Origin: JBEKDJ01 sp050014415
GTDB taxonomy: Bacteria > Desulfobacterota > BSN033 > UBA1163
Reading direction: 5' to 3'
NCBI GenBank assembly: GCA_050014415.1
Contig: JBEKDJ010000257.1
Location: 1 to 7,042 of the forward strand
DNA length: 7,042 nucleotides
The notes under the pieces were generated by a model. The model made no database searches. It was not told where the DNA came from and saw only the letters and a list, made by a program, of their open reading frames with translations. Made by a program: the position numbers and the translations under genes. Positions 1 through 5,975 of this stretch are shown here, piece after piece; positions within the stretch are counted from its first letter, which is position 1, and each line of letters begins with the position of its first letter.

Positions 1-280
1 ATCTTTCTTGACAAATATGGATCCTTGGATAACCCCTCCATGCATCATGGGTGGCCAAAAAGTCTGTTTCTTCTCCCGTGACAACACCGAGTTCTTTCTT
101 TTCTCTCTGATAGAAGTCCTGATATTTCTCCATCGTTTTCCAGATCGATATGGACAGATAAGGAGGAGGAGAAGAAGGTACTTCCTCTATTTCCAGAACC
201 TCGTTCACCCACGTTTTAACCTGGGTCAAGAAGCTCTCGTCTACCTCCTCGTGGGCTATCATTTGAATCTGCGTGCTCAT
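1..280 (-). CDS. Unrecognised protein, N-terminal part, runs off left edge
   Basis: On the minus strand an uninterrupted frame opens with ATG at 280-278 and stays open for 93 codons to the window edge, so only the N-terminus is visible. A strong Shine-Dalgarno (GGAG within AAAGGAGATGAG, around 290-299) lies about 10 nt upstream of that ATG, which supports this start. The protein begins MSTQIQMIAHEEVDESFL and is charged and soluble-looking, with no signal peptide or membrane segment. A Pro-rich stretch (about residues 35-39, SSPPP) is followed by SISIWKTMEKY and then GEETDFLATHDAWRGYPRIH, ending at CQER. I do not recognise the family, so no function is given. The gene is divergent from everything else in the window. 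Its plus-strand shadow is the 8-325 reading frame, which has low-complexity Arg runs and should be ignored. Confidence 0.7.
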   Translation of the reverse strand, partial: MSTQIQMIAHEEVDESFLTQVKTWVNEVLEIEEVPSSPPPYLSISIWKTMEKYQDFYQREKKELGVVTGEETDFLATHDAWRGYPRIHICQER

Positions 281-543
281 TCGACAACTCATCTCCTTTC
301 ATCCGGGACATGGGGACCGATATGACCAAAGGCAGTCTGACAAAGAACGGTGGAAAAACCAGTTCCCCGAAGGAATGGGATCTGTTTTCGAAATCCAAGG
401 GGCCATCATTGAAAATGATTTTATCACCCATTTGAGATGAAGTCATCTCTCATTATATAATGGTTATTGTCAAGGCGGTCTGCAACGAATGGGTTGGAGA
501 GATTAAAGTACATTAAGTTAAGTCTACGGTTCCTGAATGATCT
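281..543. other. Divergent intergenic region
   Basis: This stretch separates the minus-strand gene from the plus-strand YkgJ fragment. It holds the Shine-Dalgarno of the minus gene (290-299) and a small AT-rich hairpin (ATCATT-GAA-AATGAT, 405-419). It also holds the palindromic -10 candidate at 451-462. No RNA gene or convincing coding frame was seen. A 76-codon minus frame crosses it but overlaps the minus gene in another frame. Confidence 0.5.
432..461 (+). promoter_or_regulatory. Sigma70-like promoter candidate
   Basis: TTGAGA (432-437), an 18-bp spacer and a perfect TATAAT (456-461) form a good sigma70 match upstream of the YkgJ fragment at 544. The -10 lies inside a perfect 12-bp palindrome, CATTATATAATG (451-462), so the minus strand also reads TATAAT. 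A minus-strand TTGACA (473-468) sits only 10 bp from that copy, too close for a normal sigma70 promoter. Promoter function is inferred from sequence match only. Confidence 0.35.
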
Positions 544-807
544 ATGCCTCTTCACTCTTTTAATAGTGATTTAAGCCACAGGGTTTTAGAGTTGTATTCT
601 GAAATGGATAGTCGGACGTCTGAGTTCCAATCAAGGACTGGATTACAATGCCCTCCCGGTTGTGGACAATGTTGTGAATCTGCTGTGCCCGAAGCCACAG
701 TGATCGAACTGCTTCCTGCGGCTGAGGAATTATTTTCTCGAGGAGAGGCCCAACAATGGCTGGAACGCATTGCATCGATTCGGAAGAATGAGAGATGTGT
801 GTTGTGA
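544..807 (+). pseudogene. YkgJ-family Cys-cluster protein, truncated at the C-terminus
   Basis: The 87-residue product carries a tight cysteine cluster, CPPGCGQCC (Cys36, 40, 43, 44), followed by a helical stretch with LLPAAEELFSRGEAQQWLERI. This is the N-terminal signature of the YkgJ/Fe-S-or-zinc chelating domain family. Members normally run past 120 residues, with further cysteines in a C-terminal part (a Gly-Arg-Cys-Val segment, then Arg-Pro-Leu-Leu-Cys). Here the frame ends straight after ERCVL in three consecutive TGA codons (805-813), just where the C-terminal half should start. The rest of the domain is not found downstream in any frame. The Shine-Dalgarno for the ATG at 544 is weak. 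Family assignment is good; calling it a pseudogene rather than a short functional protein is inference. The metal bound and the role are unknown. Confidence 0.6.
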
Positions 808-1015
808 TGATGAAGTAATTCATTTTGGACAGTACAATATGTTAGAATGGATCGTTAAAATAGCTATTAGGAAAATGCAGATGCAATAGGAATCAGTTAT
901 CTTAGGAAGAGCATCTTTTTTTTACGCCGATCAATTGATGGAAAAGATAGTGCGGAATAAGATGAACGATAGAGGTTTGGATCATTGGCGGATCAGGGAC
1001 GATGGAACTGGTTGA
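788..1015 (+). pseudogene. Possible decayed gene tail with in-frame TAG
   Basis: A frame offset from the YkgJ fragment stays open from before 788 to a TAG at 887-889, then resumes in the same frame to TGA at 1013-1015. The first part reads DDEVIHFGQYNMLEWIVKI and ends RKMQMQ. The second part contains ESVILGRASFFYADQLMEKI and ends WRIRDDGTG. Composition is protein-like, with amphipathic helices and aromatic residues. The first part loosely recalls the C-terminal helix of flavodoxin-like proteins, but that resemblance is weak and I do not assign a family. The simplest reading is a gene remnant whose 5' part was lost when it became joined to the YkgJ fragment. A chance open frame remains possible. 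Confidence 0.25.
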
Positions 1016-1018
1016 CAT

Positions 1019-1032
1019 TTTGAATGTTCAAA
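1019..1032. repeat. Inverted repeat upstream of the cupin gene
   Basis: TTTGAA-TG-TTCAAA is a perfect 6+2+6 inverted repeat ending about 50 bases before the cupin ATG, directly after a TTGACA hexamer (1012-1017). It has the size and symmetry of a dimeric-repressor operator. No good -10 hexamer follows the TTGACA at 16-18 bp, so a promoter-operator reading is only a suggestion. Confidence 0.25.
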
Positions 1033-1082
1033 GACAACGGCAAAAAAGGAGCTCAATTGTATTGTTTCGAGGAGGTGAATCG

Positions 1083-1388
1083 ATGAATGTAAAGTCAGCC
1101 AAGGAAGTTGAAGCTGAAAAAATGTCGGAAGGAGTGCAGATCCGGTGGGTCATCTCTGAAAAGGATGGGGCCGAAAACTTCTATATGAGGGTGATCGAAG
1201 TAGAGCCTGAAGGCCAAGGACCATCCCTTCACGACCATCCCTATGAGCATGAGATGTATATCTTAGAAGGACAAGGGGCTGTCGTGGGAGAAGATGGGGA
1301 AAAGCCCTTCAAAAGCGGAGATGTAATATTCATCCCGCCAAATGAGAAGCATCAGTTGAAACATAAAGCGGCCTTGCGCTTTATCTGA
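1083..1388 (+). CDS. Small single-domain cupin; possibly Sec-containing, reading through TGA to 1415
   Basis: The 101-residue product is a single conserved beta-barrel cupin. Metal-site residues are visible: H50-x-H52, then Glu55/His56/Glu57 in HPYEHEMYILEG, and His90 in GDVIFIPPNEKHQ (residues 79-91). The start at 1083 is chosen for a strong Shine-Dalgarno (GGAGGTGA, 1071-1078), and because family members begin at this point. The ATG at 1002 would add 27 unlike residues. Relatives remembered from this family end in a Phe-Leu-Cys-Leu-Ile-Pro motif. Here the frame reads Leu-Arg-Phe-Ile-TGA-Leu-Ile-Pro, so TGA (1386-1388) sits exactly at the conserved Cys. Readthrough would add Sec plus eight residues to TAA at 1413-1415. 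Otherwise the protein lacks its last beta-strand end. The substrate is unknown; it may be a metal-dependent small-molecule or sensing protein. It is transcribed in the same direction as the following operon but separated by 157 bases. Confidence 0.85.
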   Translation: MNVKSAKEVEAEKMSEGVQIRWVISEKDGAENFYMRVIEVEPEGQGPSLHDHPYEHEMYILEGQGAVVGEDGEKPFKSGDVIFIPPNEKHQLKHKAALRFI

Positions 1389-1419
1389 CTGATCCCTTCG
1401 AAGGGGATTAGGTAATCCC
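1386..1419 (+). promoter_or_regulatory. Candidate bacterial SECIS-like element after in-frame TGA
   Basis: Downstream of TGA (1386-1388) is a perfect 6-bp stem GGGATT (1404-1409) with AATCCC (1414-1419), extendable by one G-U pair. It is capped by the 4-nt loop AGGT (1410-1413). The loop begins 21 nt after the TGA and has G at its second position. Both fit the loose bacterial SECIS rules as I remember them: loop roughly 16-37 nt after UGA, and G in the first two loop bases. The hairpin is followed by TGAATTAAAG with no T-run, so it is not a normal intrinsic terminator. A competing palindrome, CCCTTCGAAGGG (1394-1405), overlaps its 5' arm. Function is inferred. Confidence 0.35.
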
Positions 1420-1502
1420 TGAATTAAAGAAACATTGGAAAATATGAAATTATAAAAAAAAGTTGCCATAGTGATTTTTGCGCTTTGAATTTTGTATCGA
1501 GG

Positions 1503-1528
1503 TTTAGTCTTCCGTTCAAAAGACTAAA
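1503..1528 (+). promoter_or_regulatory. Leader hairpin / inverted repeat before the oxidoreductase operon
   Basis: TTTAGTCTT (1503-1511) and AAGACTAAA (1520-1528) form a perfect 9-bp inverted repeat around an 8-nt loop. It ends 17 bases before the start of the gamma-subunit gene. No T-run follows, so it is not a simple terminator. It could be an operator or an RNA hairpin affecting translation of the first gene. A weak TTGCCA (1463-1468) with a poor -10 around 1486-1491 is the only upstream promoter hint seen. Confidence 0.4.
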
Positions 1529-1545
1529 GCTTTACATGGACTCAG

Positions 1546-2115
1546 ATGATCGAGATCGTCTTTTATGGCCGGGGAGGACAAGGGGCCGTAACGGCCTCCC
1601 AAGTCTTAGCTATGGCTGCATTCCGAGAAGGCAAATACTCTCAGGCCTTTCCCAGTTTCGGCCCAGATCGAAGAGGTGCTCCGGTAACGGCCTATGCCAG
1701 AGTCGATGAAAAGGCGATTGTTGATCGAAGCCCCATTGTGGCAGCGGATTATGTGATCGTTCTCGACCCCAACCTCTTCAAAATGTCCAATCCTCTTAGC
1801 AGTTTGAAAGAATCCGGTTGTGCCATCCTTAACTCCGAAAGGTCCTCGAATGGGATTCTTAAAGAAGTCGATAGGGAGAAGATTCGGGTCTTCTCGATTG
1901 ATGCTTCAATGATCTCAGAGCAAGTCTACGGGAAAATATCAATTCCCATTACTAACGTTGCTATGCTGGCAGCCTTCGCCTCGGTTTCAAGGATCATTCG
2001 CCTGGATTCCATACAGGAGACTCTTGACCAATTTTTTTCTGGAGAAGGACTTGAAAAGGCAAAGATATCGGCTCAATTGGCCTTCGAGAAAATGGAAGGA
2101 ATCAAAACCAGATGA
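1546..2115 (+). CDS. porG: 2-oxoacid:acceptor oxidoreductase, gamma subunit
   Basis: This 189-residue protein is the gamma subunit of a pyruvate/2-oxoacid:ferredoxin oxidoreductase, a usual length for the family. It opens MIEIVFYGRGGQGAVTAS, carrying the invariant Gly-rich motif GRGGQG (8-13). The second signature, FPSFGPDRRGAPVTAYARV (35-53), follows. PITNVAMLAAF (134-144) is the usual ending of the core domain. In the complex it takes part in forming acyl-CoA from CoA and the thiamine-bound intermediate, in the cytoplasm. The start at 1546 is fixed by alignment to the family N-terminus; its Shine-Dalgarno is weak (GGA about 6 nt upstream). Its stop overlaps the next start by four bases (ATGA, 2112-2115), indicating translational coupling. 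The symbol is by family. The substrate may be pyruvate, an aromatic 2-oxoacid such as phenylglyoxylate, or another. Confidence 0.93.
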   Translation: MIEIVFYGRGGQGAVTASQVLAMAAFREGKYSQAFPSFGPDRRGAPVTAYARVDEKAIVDRSPIVAADYVIVLDPNLFKMSNPLSSLKESGCAILNSERSSNGILKEVDREKIRVFSIDASMISEQVYGKISIPITNVAMLAAFASVSRIIRLDSIQETLDQFFSGEGLEKAKISAQLAFEKMEGIKTR

Positions 2116-3860
2116 GTGAAAAGAAGGCTTTCGGTCCCCACATTCGAAGATTGTATACTTACAAAGAACTGCCTATTGGCTCGACCTCGATCGGTATTTG
2201 TGACGATGTGATTAAGACTGGACTCTGGAGATTCATCCGTCCGGTCATCAAAGCGAAGACACCACCATGCAGTGAAGCGTGCCCGGCAGGGGTAGATGTC
2301 CGTGGGTTTATTTCACTCATGAAGCAAGGACTTTTCGAGGAAGCCAATCAGCTTTACATGGAGGAGAATCCATTTCCCGCCATCTGCGGGCGAGTCTGTT
2401 TTCATCCCTGTGAGAGTTCGTGCAACCGGAAGGATTTTGACAAGGCCGTCGCTATTCATGCCCTGGAACGTTTTCTCAGCGATTTTGAGTCGTCCACTAA
2501 AGAGAATCAACCAATAAATGGGAGGCAGGTTGGGATCATTGGTTCAGGTCCTTCTGGAATGGCGTGTGCCTATTACCTCGCAAAGTTGGGACATCGAGTC
2601 ACTGTATTCGAAGCGCTGGAGGTTGTCGGAGGTCTCCTACGGACGGGTATTCCCTCTTACCGCCTTCCCAAGGAAATCCTCGATCACGAAGTGGAGAAAC
2701 TTTGTGCCATGGGGATTGAGTTCAAAACAGGCTGCCAGATCGATAGAGGGTCCTGGAAATACGTGGAAGGATTTGATGCCGTTTTTCTAGCTTACGGGGC
2801 TGGCCAGGACCTCCCCTTAAACTTAACTAATATGAAAGATGGAAAAGTGATATCGGGCCTGGAATTTCTCAAAGCGATCAACCTGAAAGGCAGGATCTCT
2901 TTAAGCCAAAGGGTTGTTGTCATCGGAGGTGGCAACGCAGCCATTGATGCGGCAAGAGTCGCTCTCCGACTGGGAGCGCCGTCAACCCTTATTTACCGTA
3001 GAAGCAGAAACGAGATGCCTGCTTTTCAAACAGAGATTGATGACGCTCTTGAAGAAGGTGTGAAAATGATTTACCTTGCATCGCCTGTTAGGATTGAGGC
3101 ACAGGGTTCCGTGCAGCGAATCGAATGTATGCGAAATCGGTTGGGTGATGAAGGTCCAGATGGACGTCGTCAGCCCATTCCCATCGAAGGCTCCAATTTT
3201 TTTGTAGAGGCTGATGCGATCCTCTTTGCAACGGGTGAGATGCCCGATATATCTCTTCTTCCGGAAGATATCCAAGTTTCCTGTGGTTTGATCTCCGTGG
3301 ATGGGGTTGGTTCGACGAGCGGATCCGGTATCTTTGCGGGAGGTGACCTGATTGACCAGCCCCGAAGTGTTGTTCATGCCATTGGTTCTGGCAAAAGAGC
3401 CGCCATCGCCATCGATCGCTATCTTAAAGGTCAATCAGAAAGAGGATGGCTGGATGGCTTGAGAATTGGCGAGAAAGGTGGTCTTTCGTTCAAGCAGTAC
3501 TGCGAAAGGAAGTTTTCTCAAGAGAACAAAGAGGTCATCCATTCTGATGATCTTAACTTCAGCTATTTCACGGTAATGGAACGTTATGACAGAGATAAGA
3601 CTCCAAAAGAGGCTCGAATGAATTTTCAGGAAATCTATGGGAATCTTACCCTTGAAAAGGCACTGGCGGAAGCCCAGCGGTGCTTCAGTTGCGGGATGTG
3701 CTATTTCTGTGATAATTGTTACCTCCTCTGTCCGGATGGATCTGTGTTGAAGCAGGACGAAGGCCCCCTTAATATGATCGATTATGAGTATTGCAAGGGA
3801 TGTGGCATTTGTGAGAACGAATGTCCTGTTGGTGTGATCGACATGGAGAAGGAAACCTGA
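2112..3860 (+). CDS. GltD/NfnB-like NAD(P)-FAD oxidoreductase fused to a delta-type ferredoxin
   Basis: This 582-residue electron-transfer subunit has three parts. Residues about 50-110 form the GltD-type N-terminal Fe-S domain, with Cys53/57 and Cys92/96/100/104 in PCSEACPAG and AICGRVCFHPC. Residues about 138-440 hold FAD and NAD(P) Rossmann folds: GIIGSGPSGMACAYYLA (141-157) and VIGGGNAAIDAARVALR (270-286). The flavin C-terminal motif GIFAGGDL (406-413) follows. Residues about 495-582 are PorD-like, with two C-x2-C-x2-C-x3-CP motifs (Cys530/533/536/540 and Cys561/564/567/571), plus extra Cys524 and Cys527. It should carry electrons between NAD(P)H and the catalytic core. Similar subunits occur separately as the flavoprotein (PadH-like) and delta subunit (PadF-like) of phenylglyoxylate dehydrogenase, from memory. 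It is translationally coupled to the gamma gene (ATGA overlap). NAD versus NADP cannot be told by eye. Confidence 0.9.
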   Translation: MSEKKAFGPHIRRLYTYKELPIGSTSIGICDDVIKTGLWRFIRPVIKAKTPPCSEACPAGVDVRGFISLMKQGLFEEANQLYMEENPFPAICGRVCFHPCESSCNRKDFDKAVAIHALERFLSDFESSTKENQPINGRQVGIIGSGPSGMACAYYLAKLGHRVTVFEALEVVGGLLRTGIPSYRLPKEILDHEVEKLCAMGIEFKTGCQIDRGSWKYVEGFDAVFLAYGAGQDLPLNLTNMKDGKVISGLEFLKAINLKGRISLSQRVVVIGGGNAAIDAARVALRLGAPSTLIYRRSRNEMPAFQTEIDDALEEGVKMIYLASPVRIEAQGSVQRIECMRNRLGDEGPDGRRQPIPIEGSNFFVEADAILFATGEMPDISLLPEDIQVSCGLISVDGVGSTSGSGIFAGGDLIDQPRSVVHAIGSGKRAAIAIDRYLKGQSERGWLDGLRIGEKGGLSFKQYCERKFSQENKEVIHSDDLNFSYFTVMERYDRDKTPKEARMNFQEIYGNLTLEKALAEAQRCFSCGMCYFCDNCYLLCPDGSVLKQDEGPLNMIDYEYCKGCGICENECPVGVIDMEKET

Positions 3861-3861
3861 A

Positions 3862-5067
3862 ATGGGATTGGATCAGAGAACTCCTTTGAAAATGATGCTC
3901 ACCGGGAATTATGCAGCGGCGTATGGTGCTAAACTGGCCCGCGCAGAGGCTGTTCCTGTTTATCCGATCACACCCCAGACCACGGTAATGGAGAAGATCA
4001 TCGAACTCATCAAGAGAAAAGAAATGGAGGCCGAATACATTCCTCTTGAATCGGAGCATAGCGTCATGGCAGCGGCCATTGCTGCGGAAGCGACAGGAGT
4101 AAGGGTCTTTACCGCTTCCTCGTCTCAAGGAATCGCCTATATGCATGAGAATCTCTTTGCCGCTTCTGGATTGAGGCTTCCGATCGTCATGGCCCTCGCT
4201 AACCGGTGCATCACCCCACCCATCTCCATTTATCCAGATCATTCCGATTCTCTGGCTCAGAGGGATACGGGATGGATTCAGTTCTATGCTGAAAATGCGC
4301 AGGAGATTATCGATACTGTCATCCAGAGCTATCGGGTGGCAGAACATCGAGAGGTTCTTCTCCCTGTTGCTGTTTGCTATGAAGGACTGATTGTTTCTCA
4401 CTTCCTCGAGCCAGTGGAGATTCCAGATCAACGCATGGTGGATCAATTTTTACCGCCTTACGAACCCGACCATGTCCTGCTTCATCCAAGAAGAGTGATG
4501 CACCTTTCCGTATATGTTAACGATCAGTACTTTATGGAGTACAAATATCAGCAGCAGGAAGCGATGGAAAACGCGAAGAGGATCATTAAGCAGGTGGATC
4601 AGGAGTTTGGAGAGAAATTTGGCCGAAACTATGGCGCTCTTGTCCAGCCTTATCGTATGGAGGATGCGAAGGTCGCGATTCTCGCCATGGGGAGCAATTG
4701 CGGATTGGCCCGCACAGCAGTGGATGACCTTCGAAAAGAGGGTATTGCTCTTGGGAGTTTGAAACTTAGGGTCTTCAGACCTTTCCCAGAAGAGGAAATT
4801 CGAGCCATGACCAAAAATCTAAACCTTCTAATCGTTCTGGATCGTGACGTCTCGATCGGCATGGGAGGGATCGTTTACTCAGAGGTGGCGGGAAGTCTTT
4901 TCCCAATGGAGTCGAAACCCCTTCTCGTGAACTACATTGTGGGACTGGGTGGTCGGATCATGACACTTCATGATCTGAAGGGATTGATAAACGATGCCAT
5001 AACCTATGCCCAAGAGGGAAGAATCGACCGACCTGTTCGTTGGGTAGGAGTAAGAGGTGTAGAGTGA
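3862..5067 (+). CDS. porA: 2-oxoacid:acceptor oxidoreductase, alpha subunit
   Basis: This 401-residue protein is a full-length alpha subunit. YPITPQTT (34-41) is the substrate-side YPITP motif, and ESEHSVMAAAIAAEATG (63-79) is the conserved pyrimidine-binding-side Glu region. FTASSSQGIAYMHE (83-96) and ALANR (111-115) follow, the latter matching the segment that places a substrate-contacting Arg in pyruvate oxidoreductases. HSDSLAQRDTGWIQFYAE (127-144) is also conserved. The C-terminal third (about 268-390) is the transketolase-C-like domain with VAILAMGSN and VFRPFPEEE. With beta it performs oxidative decarboxylation of a 2-oxoacid to acyl-CoA and CO2, or the reverse. The ATG lies one base after the previous stop, with GAGAAGGA (3846-3853) as Shine-Dalgarno. 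Motifs favour the POR/VOR type, but aryl-2-oxoacid enzymes share them, so the substrate stays open. Confidence 0.93.
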   Translation: MGLDQRTPLKMMLTGNYAAAYGAKLARAEAVPVYPITPQTTVMEKIIELIKRKEMEAEYIPLESEHSVMAAAIAAEATGVRVFTASSSQGIAYMHENLFAASGLRLPIVMALANRCITPPISIYPDHSDSLAQRDTGWIQFYAENAQEIIDTVIQSYRVAEHREVLLPVAVCYEGLIVSHFLEPVEIPDQRMVDQFLPPYEPDHVLLHPRRVMHLSVYVNDQYFMEYKYQQQEAMENAKRIIKQVDQEFGEKFGRNYGALVQPYRMEDAKVAILAMGSNCGLARTAVDDLRKEGIALGSLKLRVFRPFPEEEIRAMTKNLNLLIVLDRDVSIGMGGIVYSEVAGSLFPMESKPLLVNYIVGLGGRIMTLHDLKGLINDAITYAQEGRIDRPVRWVGVRGVE

Positions 5068-5957
5068 TTCGAAACGAGGTCGTTCGAGATCTTCCAAAAG
5101 GGGAGTATTTCAAAGGAGGGCATACGCTCTGCCCTGGATGTCCTGGCGGTATCCTCTGGCGTTTAGTGACCAAAGTCATGGGGAAAAATTCGATTAACAC
5201 ACTGGGAGCCACATGCATCAGCCTTCCTCCCGCGGTTTACCCAAGCGTCCTCGATATTCCATCGATCTATGTTTCAATGGCAACACCGGCTCCTTTGATC
5301 ACCGGGGTAAGCGTAGCCCTCAGGATTCTCAAGCGTAAGGGAAAGCTGGCAAAAGATGAAAAGATCAATGTGTTCGCCATTGCCGGCGATGGTGGCACAG
5401 CCGATATCGGTTTTGCAGGCCTCTCAGGAGCTGCCGAAAGAAACGACGACGGGACCTATTTCTGTTTTGACAACGAAGCTTATATGAATACGGGAATTCA
5501 GAGGAGCAGCCTGACCCCGGAGAAAACTTGGACCACCTCAACGCTGGAAGGCAAGCCCCAACCTAAAAAGGACCTTCCTTTGATCATGGCCGCTCACGGG
5601 ATTCCCTATGTTGCAACGGCATCCATCGGTTTTCCCGAAGATTTGATCATGAAGGCTAAGAAAGCGAGAGACATGGAGGGAGGGTTTCGGTATATTCATG
5701 TCCACAGTCCATGTCCTACGGGATGGCGTTTTCCTGAGAAGAAAACGATTGAGATGGCCAGGCTTGCCGTCGATTGCGGGATATGGCTTCTCTATGAAAT
5801 CGAAAAGGGTGAACGAGAATTGACCTACAAACCAACCCGAAGAAAACAGGTAGCAGAATATCTCACCAGGCAGGGCCGATTCAGCCATCTCACTGAGAAG
5901 GAGATCGAAGAGATCCAGGACACCGTTGATCAAGAATGCGTAAAATACAATTTCTAA
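5064..5957 (+). CDS. porB: 2-oxoacid:acceptor oxidoreductase, beta subunit (thiamine diphosphate binding)
   Basis: This is the thiamine-diphosphate and Fe-S subunit, 297 residues from a GTG start at 5064. That GTG overlaps the alpha stop (GTGA) and follows GAGGTG (5054-5059); a TTG at 5040 would extend the overlap and add eight unlike residues. Cys23, 26, 51 and 217 (in GHTLCPGCPGG, GATC and SPCPTGW) match the four ligands of the proximal [4Fe-4S] cluster. The TPP/Mg motif begins at AGDGGTADIGF (107-117) and closes with FDNEAYMNTG (135-144). YIHVHSPCPTGW (210-221) is the usual late motif. Beta pairs with alpha to make the active site. It ends the operon; no clear terminator follows within about 100 bases. 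Confidence 0.93.
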   Translation: MIRNEVVRDLPKGEYFKGGHTLCPGCPGGILWRLVTKVMGKNSINTLGATCISLPPAVYPSVLDIPSIYVSMATPAPLITGVSVALRILKRKGKLAKDEKINVFAIAGDGGTADIGFAGLSGAAERNDDGTYFCFDNEAYMNTGIQRSSLTPEKTWTTSTLEGKPQPKKDLPLIMAAHGIPYVATASIGFPEDLIMKAKKARDMEGGFRYIHVHSPCPTGWRFPEKKTIEMARLAVDCGIWLLYEIEKGERELTYKPTRRKQVAEYLTRQGRFSHLTEKEIEEIQDTVDQECVKYNF

Positions 5958-5975
5958 ACGAGATGTGGACCAATC

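Noticed and set aside
216..446. 76-codon minus-strand frame upstream of the partial minus gene
   Set aside because: It overlaps the better-supported minus gene in a different frame, has no good Shine-Dalgarno, and its C-terminal part is just the shifted reading of that gene's start.
805..813. Triple TGA at the end of the YkgJ fragment as possible Sec codons
   Set aside because: The family does not have cysteines at these positions, and the sequence after them does not resemble the rest of the YkgJ domain.
1012..1040. TTGACA at 1012-1017 as a promoter for the cupin
   Set aside because: No reasonable -10 hexamer lies 16-18 bp downstream, so it was not listed as a promoter.
1002..1082. Upstream ATG for the cupin (27 extra residues)
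   Set aside because: The ATG at 1083 has a strong Shine-Dalgarno and matches the family N-terminus; the extension looks unrelated to cupins.
1404..1419. Hairpin after the cupin as an intrinsic terminator
   Set aside because: The stem is followed by TGAATTAAAG, without the T-run a rho-independent terminator needs.
2982..3434. 150-codon minus-strand frame
   Set aside because: Antisense to the flavoprotein Rossmann region; a codon-bias shadow with no motif.
3769..4446. 225-codon minus-strand frame
   Set aside because: It lies antisense to the alpha-subunit gene and the end of the flavoprotein gene, both of which are unmistakable. Its translation is rich in His, Arg, Ser and Cys with no recognisable motif.
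5040..5063. TTG start for the beta subunit
   Set aside because: The GTG at 5064 has a GTGA overlap with the alpha stop, a nearby Shine-Dalgarno, and matches the expected N-terminus.
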